Assembly (NCBI GenBank): GCA_036227345.1 | Contig: CP109468.1 | Location: 7,316,001 to 7,380,000, forward strand | Reading direction: 5' to 3' | Length of the DNA: 64,000 bases | Origin: Streptomyces sp. NBC_01463 | GTDB lineage: Bacteria; Actinomycetota; Actinomycetes; Streptomycetales; Streptomycetaceae | Shown here: positions 52,644-62,213 of the stretch, piece by piece | How the letters are laid out: every line of letters starts with the position of its first letter | Position numbering within the stretch: the first letter of the stretch is position 1 | The notes under the pieces: generated by a model | What the model was told of the DNA's origin: nothing | What the model saw: the letters and a program-made list of their open reading frames with translations, nothing else | Database searches by the model: none | Position numbers and translations under genes: made by a program

Positions 52644-54620
52644 GTGTCAGACGTCCGTGTGACCATCCAACGCGATTCCGAGCGGGAAGAGCGCGTGGTG
52701 ACGACGGGCACTACGGCAGCCGAGCTCTTCCCCGGCGAGCGCACCGTCGTCGCCGCCCGCATCGCCGGTGAGCTGAAGGACCTCGCGTACGTCGTCGCCG
52801 ACGGCGAGACCGTCGAGCCGGTCCTGATCTCCTCCGAGGACGGCCTCAACATCCTGCGGCACTCCACCGCGCACGTGATGGCGCAGGCCGTGCAGGAGCT
52901 CCACCCCGAGGCCAAGCTCGGCATCGGCCCGCCGGTCAAGGACGGCTTCTACTACGACTTCGACGTCGAGACGCCGTTCACGCCCGAGGACCTCAAGGCC
53001 ATCGAGAAGAAGATGCAGGAGATCCAGAAGCGGGGCCAGAGGTTCTCCCGCCGGGTCGTGACGGACGAGGCGGCCCGCGAGGAGCTCGCCGACGAGCCGT
53101 ACAAGCTGGAGCTCATCGGCATCAAGGGCGCCGCCTCCACGGACGACGGCGCGGACGTCGAGGTGGGCGGCGGCGAGCTGACCATCTACGACAACCTCGA
53201 CCCGAAGACCGGCGAGCTGTGCTGGAAGGACCTCTGCCGCGGTCCCCACCTGCCGACGACCCGGTTCATCCCGGCGTTCAAGCTGATGCGGAACGCGGCC
53301 GCCTACTGGCGCGGCAGCGAGAAGAACCCGATGCTCCAGCGCATCTACGGGACCGCCTGGCCGACCAAGGACGAGCTGAAGGCGCACCTGGAGTTCCTGG
53401 AGGAGGCCGCCAAGCGCGACCACCGCAAGCTGGGCAGCGAGCTGGACCTCTTCTCCTTCCCGGACGAGATCGGCCCGGGCCTCGCGGTCTTCCACCCCAA
53501 GGGTGGTGTCATCCGCATGGCGATGGAGGACTACTCGCGCCGCCGGCACGAGGAGGAGGGCTACGAATTCGTCTACAGCCCGCACGCCACCAAGGGCAAG
53601 CTCTTCGAGAAGTCCGGTCACCTGGACTGGTACGCCGACGGCATGTACCCCCCCATGCAGCTCGACGACGGGGTGGACTACTACCTCAAGCCGATGAACT
53701 GCCCGATGCACAACCTGATCTTCGACGCCCGCGGCCGCTCCTACCGTGAACTGCCGCTGCGCCTCTTCGAGTTCGGCACGGTGTACCGGTACGAGAAGTC
53801 GGGCGTCGTGCACGGCCTGACCCGCTCGCGCGGTTTCACCCAGGACGACGCGCACATCTACTGCACCCGTGAGCAGATGGCGGAGGAGCTCGACCGGCTG
53901 CTCACCTTCGTCCTGAACCTGCTCCGCGACTACGGTCTGACCGACTTCTACCTGGAGCTCTCCACCAAGGACCCGGAGAAGTTCGTCGGCTCGGACGAGG
54001 TCTGGGAAGAGGCCACCGAGACGCTGCGTCTGGTCGCCGAGAAGCAGGGCCTGCCGCTGGTCCCGGACCCGGGCGGCGCGGCCTTCTACGGCCCGAAGAT
54101 CTCGGTGCAGTGCAAGGACGCCATCGGCCGGACCTGGCAGATGTCGACCGTGCAGCTCGACTTCAACCTGCCGGAGCGCTTCGACCTGGAGTACACCGGC
54201 CCCGACGGCACCAAGCAGCGCCCGGTCATGATCCACCGCGCCCTGTTCGGTTCCATCGAGCGCTTCTTCGCGGTGCTCCTGGAGCACTACGCCGGTGCGT
54301 TCCCGGTGTGGCTGGCGCCCGTCCAGGCGGTCGGCATCCCGATCGGCGACGCGCACATCCCGTACCTCCAGGAGTTCGCGGCCAAGGCCCGCAAGCAGGG
54401 GCTGCGGGTCGACGTGGACGCCTCGTCGGACCGGATGCAGAAGAAGATCCGCAACCAGCAGAAGGCCAAGGTGCCGTTCATGATCATCGCGGGCGACGAG
54501 GACATGGCCAACGGTGCCGTCTCCTTCCGCTACCGCGACGGCTCGCAGGAGAACGGCATCCCGGTCGAGGACGCCCTCGCCAAGATCGCCAAGGCCGTGG
54601 AGGACCGCGTCCAGGTCTGA
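52644..54620 (+). CDS. thrS: Threonyl-tRNA synthetase
   Basis: A 658-residue class II synthetase with the full bacterial layout: TGS domain (about 5-60), editing domain with [21 protein letters not shown] split here as [12 protein letters not shown], catalytic core with motif 2 [18 protein letters not shown], zinc ligand Cys in MNCPMHN, and motif 3 around [20 protein letters not shown]. The C-terminal anticodon-binding domain starts near 550. GTG at 52644 follows CAGGAGAG. No T-box leader was recognised in the 104 bp upstream. Its place beside the HIT and PIM genes is conserved in actinobacteria. Confidence 0.97.
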   Translation: MSDVRVTIQRDSEREERVVTTGTTAAELFPGERTVVAARIAGELKDLAYVVADGETVEPVLISSEDGLNILRHSTAHVMAQAVQELHPEAKLGIGPPVKDGFYYDFDVETPFTPEDLKAIEKKMQEIQKRGQRFSRRVVTDEAAREELADEPYKLELIGIKGAASTDDGADVEVGGGELTIYDNLDPKTGELCWKDLCRGPHLPTTRFIPAFKLMRNAAAYWRGSEKNPMLQRIYGTAWPTKDELKAHLEFLEEAAKRDHRKLGSELDLFSFPDEIGPGLAVFHPKGGVIRMAMEDYSRRRHEEEGYEFVYSPHATKGKLFEKSGHLDWYADGMYPPMQLDDGVDYYLKPMNCPMHNLIFDARGRSYRELPLRLFEFGTVYRYEKSGVVHGLTRSRGFTQDDAHIYCTREQMAEELDRLLTFVLNLLRDYGLTDFYLELSTKDPEKFVGSDEVWEEATETLRLVAEKQGLPLVPDPGGAAFYGPKISVQCKDAIGRTWQMSTVQLDFNLPERFDLEYTGPDGTKQRPVMIHRALFGSIERFFAVLLEHYAGAFPVWLAPVQAVGIPIGDAHIPYLQEFAAKARKQGLRVDVDASSDRMQKKIRNQQKAKVPFMIIAGDEDMANGAVSFRYRDGSQENGIPVEDALAKIAKAVEDRVQV

Positions 54621-54633
54621 TCCGTGCCCGGCA

Positions 54634-54670
54634 GGGGCCCCCGGTGAGCTACCCGCTCACCGGGGGCCCC
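54634..54670. terminator. Terminator between thrS and the channel gene
   Basis: A 16-bp stem (54634-54649 with 54655-54670) and a 5-base loop, 13 bases after the thrS stop. The stop codon of the convergent channel gene is inside the hairpin. Confidence 0.8.
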
Positions 54671-55326
54671 TTCTCGTCCTCCCGACGGAACACCTGGATC
54701 AGCCACGACGAGAACGAACCCGTCACCGCGCCCAGCAGCGCCAGCCCGCAGGCCATCAGGAACGCCGCCACCACCCGGCCCCACGGCGTCACCGGCACGG
54801 CATCCCCGTACCCCACCGTCGTGAGCGTCGCGCACGCCCACCAGACCGCGTCGCCGAAGGTCCGGATCGAGGCGCCCGGCGCGTCGTGCTCCTGGTGGTA
54901 GACGGCGAGGGCCGCGGAGAGGCCGAGCAGCAGGGACGTCAGGCCGGCGTACGACATGACCCGTGCGTACAGGCTCAGCCGCGGTTCGTCGTGACGCTTC
55001 TGGATGGCCGTGTAGACCTTGACCAGCCGCAGCGGGCGCAGCAGGGGCAGCAGGAGCACGAGCGTGTCGAGCCAGCGGACCCGGACGAAGCGATGGCCCA
55101 GGCCGCTGAGCCTGATCCGTACGGTGTAGTCGACGACGAAGAGCAGCCAGGTGGCGGCGACCAGGGCGAGGGCGAGGTCGTGCCAGGGCTGGGCGTCGTC
55201 CGGGGCGAGGACGCGGACCGCGTAGCCGAGCAGGAACAGCAGGGAGGCGGCGAAGAGGGGGACCTCGGTGCGCTGCTCCCAGAGGGCCAGAGCGGGCGAG
55301 GTCCGGTCCGGGGTGCGGTCGCTCAT
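54649..55326 (-). CDS. Voltage-gated-type potassium channel protein
   Basis: A 225-residue membrane channel subunit. The potassium selectivity filter TLTTVGYGD lies between two helices near residue 170. Upstream are about four helices forming a voltage-sensor-like domain, with RLVKVYTAIQKRH at the S4-S5 position, though S4 (LLLPLLRPLRL) has only a few basic residues, so strong voltage gating is doubtful. It has no RCK or cyclic-nucleotide domain. Tetramer expected. Convergent with thrS; divergent from the HIT gene. Confidence 0.87.
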   Translation of the reverse strand: MSDRTPDRTSPALALWEQRTEVPLFAASLLFLLGYAVRVLAPDDAQPWHDLALALVAATWLLFVVDYTVRIRLSGLGHRFVRVRWLDTLVLLLPLLRPLRLVKVYTAIQKRHDEPRLSLYARVMSYAGLTSLLLGLSAALAVYHQEHDAPGASIRTFGDAVWWACATLTTVGYGDAVPVTPWGRVVAAFLMACGLALLGAVTGSFSSWLIQVFRREDEKGPPVSG

Positions 55327-55392
55327 CGGCCCAGCATCGCGGTGAGTGAACGGGTTCGGCCCCGGCGACACGCTCGGCGCGGGGTACGCAAT

Positions 55393-55956
55393 ATGCTGAT
55401 CGGCATGACGAGTGAGCCGGAGCAGCAGATCGGAGTGGGAACGCCCGACGCGTTCCAGCGCCTGTGGACGCCCCACCGGATGGCGTACATCCAGGGCGAG
55501 AACAAGCCGACCGGCCCGGAGGCCGGCGACGGCTGTCCGTTCTGTGAGATCCCCTCGAAGTCGGACGAGGACGGGCTCGTCGTCGCGCGTGGCGAGAAGG
55601 TCTACGCCGTGCTGAACCTGTACCCGTACAACGGCGGTCACCTGATGGTGGTGCCCTACCGTCATGTCGCGGACTACACGGAGCTGGACGGCCCGGAGAC
55701 GGTGGAGCTCGCCGACTTCACGAAGCGGGCGATGACCGCGCTGCGTGCGGCGTCCGGGGCGCACGGTTTCAACATCGGCATGAACCAGGGAGCGGTGGCG
55801 GGTGCGGGCATCGCCGCGCATCTGCATCAGCATCTGGTGCCCCGCTGGGGCGGTGACACCAACTTCATGCCGGTGGTGGGCCACACCAAGGTGCTGCCGC
55901 AGCTGCTGGCCGACACCCGGAAGATGCTGGCGGACGCCTGGCCGCGCACCGTCTGA
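55393..55956 (+). CDS. HIT-family hydrolase
   Basis: A 187-residue nucleotide hydrolase or transferase. The active-site triad HLHQHLVPRW (H-x-H-x-H) is near residue 147, and the N-terminal zinc-like motif is CPFCEIPSK. Family members split diadenosine polyphosphates or AMP-derivatives; this type (Ap4A phosphorylase-like) sits between thrS and pgsA in many actinobacteria. The ATG at 55393 has GGGG eight bases upstream; a second ATG at 55405 (MTSEPEQ) is possible. Confidence 0.9.
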   Translation: MLIGMTSEPEQQIGVGTPDAFQRLWTPHRMAYIQGENKPTGPEAGDGCPFCEIPSKSDEDGLVVARGEKVYAVLNLYPYNGGHLMVVPYRHVADYTELDGPETVELADFTKRAMTALRAASGAHGFNIGMNQGAVAGAGIAAHLHQHLVPRWGGDTNFMPVVGHTKVLPQLLADTRKMLADAWPRTV

Positions 55957-55979
55957 TCCCGGCTTTTCCCGCTTCCGCC

Positions 55980-56015
55980 GCGCAGGGCGTCCCGGTTGTC
56001 CGGGGCGCCCTGCGC
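55980..56015. terminator. Terminator between convergent HIT and membrane-protein genes
   Basis: A 10-bp stem gcgcagggcg/cgccctgcgc with a partly paired 16-base loop, 24 bases after the HIT stop. Confidence 0.65.
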
Positions 56016-56020
56016 TGTGC

Positions 56021-57691
56021 TCAGGCGTCGTACAGGTCGGCCTTGCGCGGGGTGGGGTCCTGGACGAGTCCGCTCAGTATCGACGAGCGGTTCCCGAAGC
56101 GTTCGGTGTCGACGCCGTTCTCCTCCAGGACCTTCATGGACGCGTTGTGCACGACCCGCAGGACGGGGGTGGCGGCGCGCATCGCGTCGTCGGCCATGAA
56201 GCGGTGGCGCCAGGGCTTCTCGGCCCAGGCGTGCCGCAGCCCGAAGGGTTCGGGCAGGGCGATCTTGCCGCCGAGGTAGTCGAGGAGCGGCGGGTACCAG
56301 GTGAAGGGCGCGCGCAGGGCGAGGCGCACGACCTCCTTGGACTCGACCAGCGACAGCGTGATGTCGCGGGTCTCCCAGAACTTGACGGTCTTGTTGACCG
56401 TCCTCGTCTTGGCGGCGGGCTTGCTGGTGAACAGGGAGTGGACGGGGCCCAGGGCGTGTCCGGTGACCTCGATGCGCAGGGTCTCGAAGAGCACGGTGAC
56501 GGTGATCATCATGGTGATCACGAGCTGGCCGTCCCAGAGGGTGAACTGGACTCCCAGGTAGTGGCGGTCGCCGCCGCCGAACTGCTGGTGGTTGCAGATC
56601 CGCTGTATCTCGTGCGGCTTGACCTGGAAGGTCGCCACGTCCTCGCCCTCGGGGCGGGAGACCGCGTCGGCGTTCTCCCCGACCGGGGACACGATCCAGT
56701 GGGTGACGGAGGGGGTGGGGAAGCCGCCGGTGTTCAGCGGGCCGCGCTCCAGCATCTTGAGCTGGTCGTGGATGACGCGTATCAGGTCCCAGCTGCGGAA
56801 CTGGTGGAACTCCTTGCCGGGGTCCTTGGAGACGAGGTCCTCGGCGAGCTGCCAGCTGCCCCAGCGGGTGCCCATGCCGAGGATGCCCTTGGGCCCGGCG
56901 TAGAAGACGGAGTTGGACTGCTGCTCCGCGGAGAGCTTCTCCAGGCCCTGGCGGAGTGCCTCGCGGGCGGTCTCGTTGGGGTTCTTCGGCACCGCCTCGG
57001 GGATCTTGGCGACGACGCCGCCGCCGGAGAGGAGTCCCTCCCAGCGCGACCGCATGTCCTGGGCGGACTTCTCCGCGATCCGTTTGGCGATGAGCCAGCC
57101 GATGACGGGGGCCACGATCATCGCCCGCAGGTAGAGCGCGAGCAGTCCGGTCAGGGGCATTTTGATCAGGAGGAACAGGGCGGCGATGCCGATGATGGGC
57201 AGGAGGGCGTTCCCCACGGCGCCGAGCGCCTTGTCCTTGGTGTTGGACAGGCCGTCGCGCAGGCGGAAGGCGATGACCCACAGCAGCATTCCGGGCAGGA
57301 AGACGAAGCCGAACAGCGCGGTCACGGCGGTGAGTTTGGTGTCGCGGGCCTTGCGGAGCCTGGTCGCGGACAGGCAGTGCTCGACGACGGTCTGCGGGTC
57401 GCTGCCGAAGGACTGGATGAGGGCCTTCCGGGCGCCGCCCAGCATGCGTTCCTGGACGGCGCGGGAGAAGGCCTCGCCGAGGTTGGGCTTGAAGTAGGGG
57501 GACTTGAAGACCCTGGAGCGGCCTTCCTTCACTTCGGACTTGTGCCATTCGCTGTTGGCTTTGAGGATGTCCTCCACCGGACTGTCGCGGTACGCGGCGG
57601 AGGCGAGGGCGTTGGTCGCCACCGCCGCTCCCGCCGCCCCCTGGAGCGGAATCTGTGCTCCGGGAGAGAAATCGAATCCGTTGCTGGCCAC
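56021..57691 (-). CDS. Large membrane protein of unknown function
   Basis: A 556-residue protein. Residues about 30-120 are helical and charged (EDILKANSEWHKSEVKEGRS). Next come several membrane helices (LTAVTALFGFVFLPGMLLWV, LLPIIGIAALFLLI, TGLLALYLRAMIVAPVIGWL). A large soluble part of about 270 residues follows, including LVITMMITVTVLFETLRIEV, which is a further hydrophobic stretch. I do not recognise the family. GTG at 57691 is preferred because GGGGG lies five bases before it; GTG at 57703 is the alternative. Same strand as, and downstream of, the EF-G2 gene, 148 bp apart. Confidence 0.72.
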   Translation of the reverse strand: MASNGFDFSPGAQIPLQGAAGAAVATNALASAAYRDSPVEDILKANSEWHKSEVKEGRSRVFKSPYFKPNLGEAFSRAVQERMLGGARKALIQSFGSDPQTVVEHCLSATRLRKARDTKLTAVTALFGFVFLPGMLLWVIAFRLRDGLSNTKDKALGAVGNALLPIIGIAALFLLIKMPLTGLLALYLRAMIVAPVIGWLIAKRIAEKSAQDMRSRWEGLLSGGGVVAKIPEAVPKNPNETAREALRQGLEKLSAEQQSNSVFYAGPKGILGMGTRWGSWQLAEDLVSKDPGKEFHQFRSWDLIRVIHDQLKMLERGPLNTGGFPTPSVTHWIVSPVGENADAVSRPEGEDVATFQVKPHEIQRICNHQQFGGGDRHYLGVQFTLWDGQLVITMMITVTVLFETLRIEVTGHALGPVHSLFTSKPAAKTRTVNKTVKFWETRDITLSLVESKEVVRLALRAPFTWYPPLLDYLGGKIALPEPFGLRHAWAEKPWRHRFMADDAMRAATPVLRVVHNASMKVLEENGVDTERFGNRSSILSGLVQDPTPRKADLYDA

Positions 57692-57838
57692 TGTCGCCCC
57701 CACTCGCCGCCGACGAACCGCTCCTGCGGCTGTTGCCCAACTGCCGTGCCCGGCACACTTTCTGAGCTGGGACCCCAGCGTATCGTCCGGATCCGTACGC
57801 CGTCCGGTCCTGTGGACAACCTTGGGCGGCGAGGGGCG

Positions 57839-60064
57839 CTACGCGCTCCTGCCGGCGCTGTCCTCCTGTTCGTGGAGGCGGCCGGCGAGCTGTGGGGGCA
57901 TGGCCTCGTGGCGGGCGTACGAGCGGTCGAACCGGCCGGTTCCGTGGGACAGCGAGCGCAGATCGACGGCGTAGCGCCCGATCTCCAGCTCCGGGACCTC
58001 GGCCCGTACGAGAGTGCGTCCGTGGCCCGACTGCTCGGTTCCGGTGACCCGGCCGCGGCGGCCGGAGAGGTCGCTCATGACCGGGCCGACGTAGTCGTCG
58101 GGGACCAGGACGCGGACCTCGGCGACCGGTTCCAGGACTTGGGTGCGGCCGTCGGCCGCGGCCTCGCGCAGGGCGAGGGCGCCCGCGCTCTGGAAGGCCG
58201 CGTCGGAGGAGTCCACGGAGTGGGACTTGCCGTCCCGCAGGGTGATGCGCACGTCGACGAGCGGGTGCCCGCCGGAAACGCCGCGGGCGGCCTGGGCGCG
58301 GACGCCCTTCTCGACGGACGGGATGAACTGGCGGGGCACCGATCCGCCGACCACCCTGTCGACGAATTCGATGCCGGAGCCCGGTGGCAGCGGCTCGATG
58401 TCGATCTCGCAGATGGCGTACTGGCCGTGGCCGCCGGACTGTTTGACGTGCCGGCCGCGTCCGGTGGAGGGCGCGGCGAACGTCTCGCGCAGGGCGACGC
58501 GGTGGGGGACGGCGTCGACCTGGACGCCGTAGCGGGTGCGCAGCCGGTCCAGTGCCACGTCCAGATGGGCCTCCCCGAGGCACCACAGGACCATCTGACG
58601 GGTGTCCTGGTTCTGTTCCAGACGCATCGTGGGGTCCTCGGCGACCAGGCGTGCCAGGCCCTGGGAGAGCTTGTCCTCGTCGGCCTTGCCGTGCGCCTCG
58701 ATGGCGAGGGGCAGCAGCGGGTCGGGCATGGTCCACGGTTCCAGCAGCAGCGGGTGGTCCGGGCCGGACAGGGTGTCGCCGGTCTCGGCGGTGTCCAGCC
58801 GGGCGACGCAGGCGAGGTCGCCGGCGATGCACGAGGTGAGGGGGCGCTGCTGCTTCCCGAAGGGCGAGGTGAGGGCGCCGACGCGGGTGTCCGCCTCGTG
58901 GAAGGGACGGGCCTCGTGACCGGGGTCGGTGAGGCCGTGGCCGAAGACGTGCACGGTGTCGTCGGGGCGCAGGGTGCCGGAGAAGACGCGGACGAGCGAG
59001 AGCCTGCCGACGTAGGGGTCGGATGCCGTCTTGACGACCTCGGCGGCCAGGGGGCCCTGCGGGTCGCAGTCCAGCGGGGGCGGTGTGGCGCCGTGCAGGG
59101 TGGTGACGGCGGGCAGCGGGCGTTCGAGAGGGGTGGGGAAGCCGCCGGTGATCAGGTCGAGGAGTTCGACGGTGCCGATGCCCTGGCGGGCGCCCCCGGC
59201 GGCGGGGGCCGCGGTGAGGACGGGGTGGAAGGTGCCGCGTGCGACGGCGCGTTCGAGGTCGTCGACGAGTGTCCTGATGTCGATGCCGCCGCCGTCGAGG
59301 TAGCGGTCCATCAGCGTCTCGTCCTCGCTCTCGGCGATGATCCCCTCGATCAGCCGGTTGCGGGCGTCGGCCAGGGGCGCCTGCTGGGACTCGGCGGGCG
59401 GCCGTTCCTGCCGTTCGCCGCCGGAGTAGTCGAAGATCCGCTGCGAGAGGAGGCCGGTGAGCCCGGTCAGCGGGGCGTGTCCGTCGGCGGTCTCGGGGCC
59501 GTGCACCGGCAGGTAGAGGGGGAGTACGGCATCGGGGTCGTCGCCGCCGAAGATCTCGCCGCAGATCCTGGTCATCGCGTCGAACGAGGTACGGGCGGTG
59601 TCGAGGTGGGTGACGACGATGGCGCGCGGCATGCCGACCGCCGCGCACTCCTCCCAGACGGCCCGGGTGGTGCCGGCGACGGCGTCGGCCTCCTGGGCGG
59701 CCGAGACGACGAAGAGGGCCGCGTCCGCCGCACGCAGACCGGCCCTGAGCTCTCCGACGAAGTCGGCGTATCCGGGACTGTCCAGCAGGTTGATCTTGCA
59801 CCCGTCCCATTCGACGGGCACGAGGGACAGCGACACCGAACGCCTGCTGCGCTGTTCGATCCCGTCGTGGTCGGAGACGGTGGTGCCGTCCTCGACCCGG
59901 CCCGCCCGGTTGACCGCGCCCGCGGTCTGTGCGAGGGCCTCGACGAGGGTGGTCTTGCCGGAGCCGCTGTGGCCGACCAGCACCACGTTCCGGATGGCGG
60001 AGGGATGGTCGGCCGTCGCCGCTCTTGTGGCGGCTCCGGTGTGCGTGTGTGCCTTGGCGCCCAT
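57839..60064 (-). CDS. Elongation factor G-like protein EF-G2
   Basis: A 741-residue protein with the EF-G domain order: GTPase domain, domain II, and III-V (VDVRITLRDGKSHSVDSSDAA and RRGRVTGTEQSGHGRTLVRA are domain IV/V blocks). The P-loop is GHSGSGKT (31-38) instead of the usual GHVDHGKT-type. G3 is DSPGYADF with Tyr99 in place of the catalytic histidine, and G4 reads THLD instead of NKxD. Mycobacterial EF-G2 is, as I recall, reported to lack ribosome-stimulated GTPase activity. It is therefore probably not the main translocase, and its role is open. ATG at 60064 with GGGAGG upstream. Confidence 0.88.
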   Translation of the reverse strand: MGAKAHTHTGAATRAATADHPSAIRNVVLVGHSGSGKTTLVEALAQTAGAVNRAGRVEDGTTVSDHDGIEQRSRRSVSLSLVPVEWDGCKINLLDSPGYADFVGELRAGLRAADAALFVVSAAQEADAVAGTTRAVWEECAAVGMPRAIVVTHLDTARTSFDAMTRICGEIFGGDDPDAVLPLYLPVHGPETADGHAPLTGLTGLLSQRIFDYSGGERQERPPAESQQAPLADARNRLIEGIIAESEDETLMDRYLDGGGIDIRTLVDDLERAVARGTFHPVLTAAPAAGGARQGIGTVELLDLITGGFPTPLERPLPAVTTLHGATPPPLDCDPQGPLAAEVVKTASDPYVGRLSLVRVFSGTLRPDDTVHVFGHGLTDPGHEARPFHEADTRVGALTSPFGKQQRPLTSCIAGDLACVARLDTAETGDTLSGPDHPLLLEPWTMPDPLLPLAIEAHGKADEDKLSQGLARLVAEDPTMRLEQNQDTRQMVLWCLGEAHLDVALDRLRTRYGVQVDAVPHRVALRETFAAPSTGRGRHVKQSGGHGQYAICEIDIEPLPPGSGIEFVDRVVGGSVPRQFIPSVEKGVRAQAARGVSGGHPLVDVRITLRDGKSHSVDSSDAAFQSAGALALREAAADGRTQVLEPVAEVRVLVPDDYVGPVMSDLSGRRGRVTGTEQSGHGRTLVRAEVPELEIGRYAVDLRSLSHGTGRFDRSYARHEAMPPQLAGRLHEQEDSAGRSA

Positions 60065-60534
60065 GACGCGTGCCTCCCGGACGTTGGCGCCGGGCGGGAG
60101 CCCGCCGGCGCGGGATGGGGAGCGGTTGCACGGGCACGGAGGAGCCGCCGCGGCGGCTTCGGCGACGCCCGCGGTAGTTCCGAGCTTTCCACTGTGTCCC
60201 GGTCCCGTCCATACGTCGCGCGCGGCGGCGCGATCCGGCAGCCGCGCCGTGCGGGGCCGGGGTGCCCGGATACGCCCGGGGTGCCCGGACGGTGGAGTGC
60301 GGCAGTCGTGACTACGATGGGCCAGGAGGGTGCTGAAGGCCCCGGCCGGGCTCGCGGCGCCCGGCACGCACGTCTGCGGCGTTGCCGAAACGTTCTCATG
60401 GCTCCGTCATGGGGACGCTCCGGCGCCTTGCAGCCGCCCGCGCCGGACCCGCTCCCTGTTCCGGCCGGGGCCTTCAGCACCCTCCAGCCGGTGGCCGATG
60501 GGGCCATGCGGCCCACCGACCCCTCGGGAAGGCC
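60065..60534. other. 470-bp intergenic region before pgsA, with long inverted repeat
   Basis: Promoter region for divergent EF-G2 and pgsA. It contains a perfect 25-bp inverted repeat (60325-60349 and 60461-60485). Short Arg/Pro-rich frames are present, but no gene is supported. Confidence 0.55.
60325..60485. repeat. 25-bp perfect inverted repeat, arms 111 bases apart
   Basis: The arm 60325-60349 is exactly complementary to 60461-60485. Each arm holds ggagggtgctgaaggcc or its complement. The pair lies 49 bases before pgsA and could form a long stem in the transcript, or be ends of a small mobile or decayed element. Confidence 0.7.
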
Positions 60535-61215
60535 ATGCTGAACAAGTACGCGCGTGCATTCTTCACGCGTGTCCTCACGCCGTTCGCCGCACTGCTGCTC
60601 CGTCTCGGCGTGAGCCCTGACGCGGTCACTCTGATCGGCACGGCCGGGGTGATGGCAGGTGCGCTGGTCTTCTTCCCGATGGGGGAGTTCTTCTGGGGCA
60701 CGATCGTCATCACGATCTTCGTCTTCTCCGACCTCGTCGACGGCAACATGGCACGCCAGGCCGGCATCTCCAGCCGCTGGGGCGCCTTCCTCGACTCGAC
60801 GCTCGACCGGGTCGCCGACGGCGCGATCTTCGCGGGCTTCGCGCTCTGGTACGCGGGCAGCGGTGACGACAACGTCCTGTGCGCCGTCGCGATCTTCTGC
60901 CTCGCGAGCGGTCAGGTGGTCTCGTACACCAAGGCACGCGGTGAGTCGATCGGTCTGCCGGTGGCGGTCAACGGGCTCGTGGAGCGTGCGGAACGCCTGG
61001 TGATCTCGCTGGTGGCCGCCGGTCTGGCGGGTCTCCACGGGTTCGGCGTGCCGGGCATCCAGATCCTCCTGCCGATCGCCCTGTGGATCGTCGCCGCGGG
61101 CAGCCTGGTGACGCTGGTGCAGCGGGTCGTGACCGTGCGCCGCGAGTCCGCCGAGGCCGACGCGGCCGCCGCGGTGTCGGCTGCGGCGGACCGGGGGAGC
61201 GAGGCCGCGCAGTGA
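60535..61215 (+). CDS. pgsA: Phosphatidylinositol phosphate synthase (CDP-alcohol phosphatidyltransferase)
   Basis: A 226-residue membrane enzyme with six helices. The CDP-alcohol motif D-G-x2-A-R-x8-G-x3-D-x3-D is complete: D69, G70, A73, R74, G83, D87 and D91, with D66 in front. In actinobacteria this enzyme joins CDP-diacylglycerol and inositol-1-phosphate to phosphatidylinositol phosphate, the first step to PI and PIMs. The context with patA and pimA supports this role over phosphatidylglycerol phosphate synthesis. ATG at 60535 follows GGGAAGG. The stop overlaps patA (GTGA). Confidence 0.93.
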   Translation: MLNKYARAFFTRVLTPFAALLLRLGVSPDAVTLIGTAGVMAGALVFFPMGEFFWGTIVITIFVFSDLVDGNMARQAGISSRWGAFLDSTLDRVADGAIFAGFALWYAGSGDDNVLCAVAIFCLASGQVVSYTKARGESIGLPVAVNGLVERAERLVISLVAAGLAGLHGFGVPGIQILLPIALWIVAAGSLVTLVQRVVTVRRESAEADAAAAVSAAADRGSEAAQ

Positions 61216-62141
61216 GCGGCGCGCCCGGGGAAGCGAAGCCCGGCCCGAAGGAACGGCTGAGCGACGGGCTGTACGGGCTCGGCTGGGCCGCGGTCAAGAC
61301 GCTGCCCGAGCCGGCCGCCCGGGCGCTCTTCCGCACCCTGGCCGACCAGGTGTGGAAGCGGCGCGGCAAGAGCGTGCTGCGGCTGGAGTCGAATCTGGCG
61401 CGGGTCGTGCCGGACGCCGGCCCGGCCCGGCTGGCCGAGCTGTCCCGGGCCGGGATGCGCTCGTACATGCGCTACTGGATGGAGTCGTTCCGGCTGCCCA
61501 CCTGGAGCCCGGAGCGGATCAAGGCGTCCATCGACGTGACGGACGCGCACCGGCTGACCGAGGGGCTCGACGCGGGACGCGGCGTCGTTCTCGCCCTGCC
61601 GCACCTGGGGAACTGGGACCTGGCGGGGGCGTGGGTCACCACGGATCTGAAGGTCCCGTTCACCACGGTCGCCGAACGGCTCAAGCCGGAGTCGCTGTAC
61701 GACCGGTTCGTGGCGTACCGGGAGAGCCTGGGCATGGAGGTCCTGCCGCACAACGGCGGGGCCGCGTTCGGGACGCTGGCGCGGCGGCTGCGGGCGGGCG
61801 GTCTGGTCTGCCTGGTCGCCGACCGCGACCTGTCGGCCTCCGGTGTCGAGGTGACCTTCTTCGGCGACCGGGCGCGGATGCCCGCGGGCCCGGCGCTGCT
61901 GGCCCAGCAGACCGGTGCGCTGCTGCTGCCGGTGACGCTGTCCTACGACGACACGCCGGTGATGAGGGCGCGGATCCATCCGCCCGTCGAGGTACCCGGC
62001 TCGGGTGACCGCACGGAGAAGACGTCCGCGATGACACAGGCCCTGGCCGACGCGTTCGCCGTGGGGATCGCGGAGCACCCGGAGGACTGGCACATGCTCC
62101 AGCGGCTCTGGCTCGCCGACCTCGAAACCCGCGGGAACTAG
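61212..62141 (+). CDS. patA: Phosphatidylinositol mannoside acyltransferase
   Basis: A 309-residue membrane-associated acyltransferase of the LPLAT/HtrB superfamily. The H-x4-D active site is in ALPHLGNWDLAG, and the ADRDLSASGVEVTFFGDRAR block is typical. It adds an acyl chain to the mannose of PIM1/PIM2 on the inner leaflet. GTG at 61212 overlaps the pgsA stop, so both are one operon. Its own stop codon is the first base set of a 73-bp palindromic element. Confidence 0.92.
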   Translation: MSGAPGEAKPGPKERLSDGLYGLGWAAVKTLPEPAARALFRTLADQVWKRRGKSVLRLESNLARVVPDAGPARLAELSRAGMRSYMRYWMESFRLPTWSPERIKASIDVTDAHRLTEGLDAGRGVVLALPHLGNWDLAGAWVTTDLKVPFTTVAERLKPESLYDRFVAYRESLGMEVLPHNGGAAFGTLARRLRAGGLVCLVADRDLSASGVEVTFFGDRARMPAGPALLAQQTGALLLPVTLSYDDTPVMRARIHPPVEVPGSGDRTEKTSAMTQALADAFAVGIAEHPEDWHMLQRLWLADLETRGN

Positions 62142-62213
62142 GGCGTGTTTCGAAAGTCCCGCCTGCTCGGCGACCCTTCGGGCGGACGGCGCTACTTTTT
62201 TCGAAACACGCCC
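62141..62213. repeat. 73-bp MITE-like palindromic element
   Basis: 15-base perfect terminal inverted repeats: gggcgtgtttcgaaa (62141-62155) and its complement (62199-62213). The inner part can also fold (ccttcggg region). It starts on the last base of patA and has no ORF. Size and ends resemble a miniature inverted-repeat element, but it could also act as a terminator or RNA stabiliser between patA and pimA. Confidence 0.55.

Noticed and set aside
55827..60212. Very long minus-strand open frame (1461 codons)
   Set aside because: It runs through the EF-G2 and membrane-protein genes in another frame, and its protein is Arg/Pro/Gly-rich with no family features; this is typical high-GC shadowing.
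55802..60541. 1579-codon plus-strand frame
   Set aside because: Starts in another frame within the HIT gene and runs antisense to the membrane-protein and EF-G2 genes; low-complexity translation with no domains.
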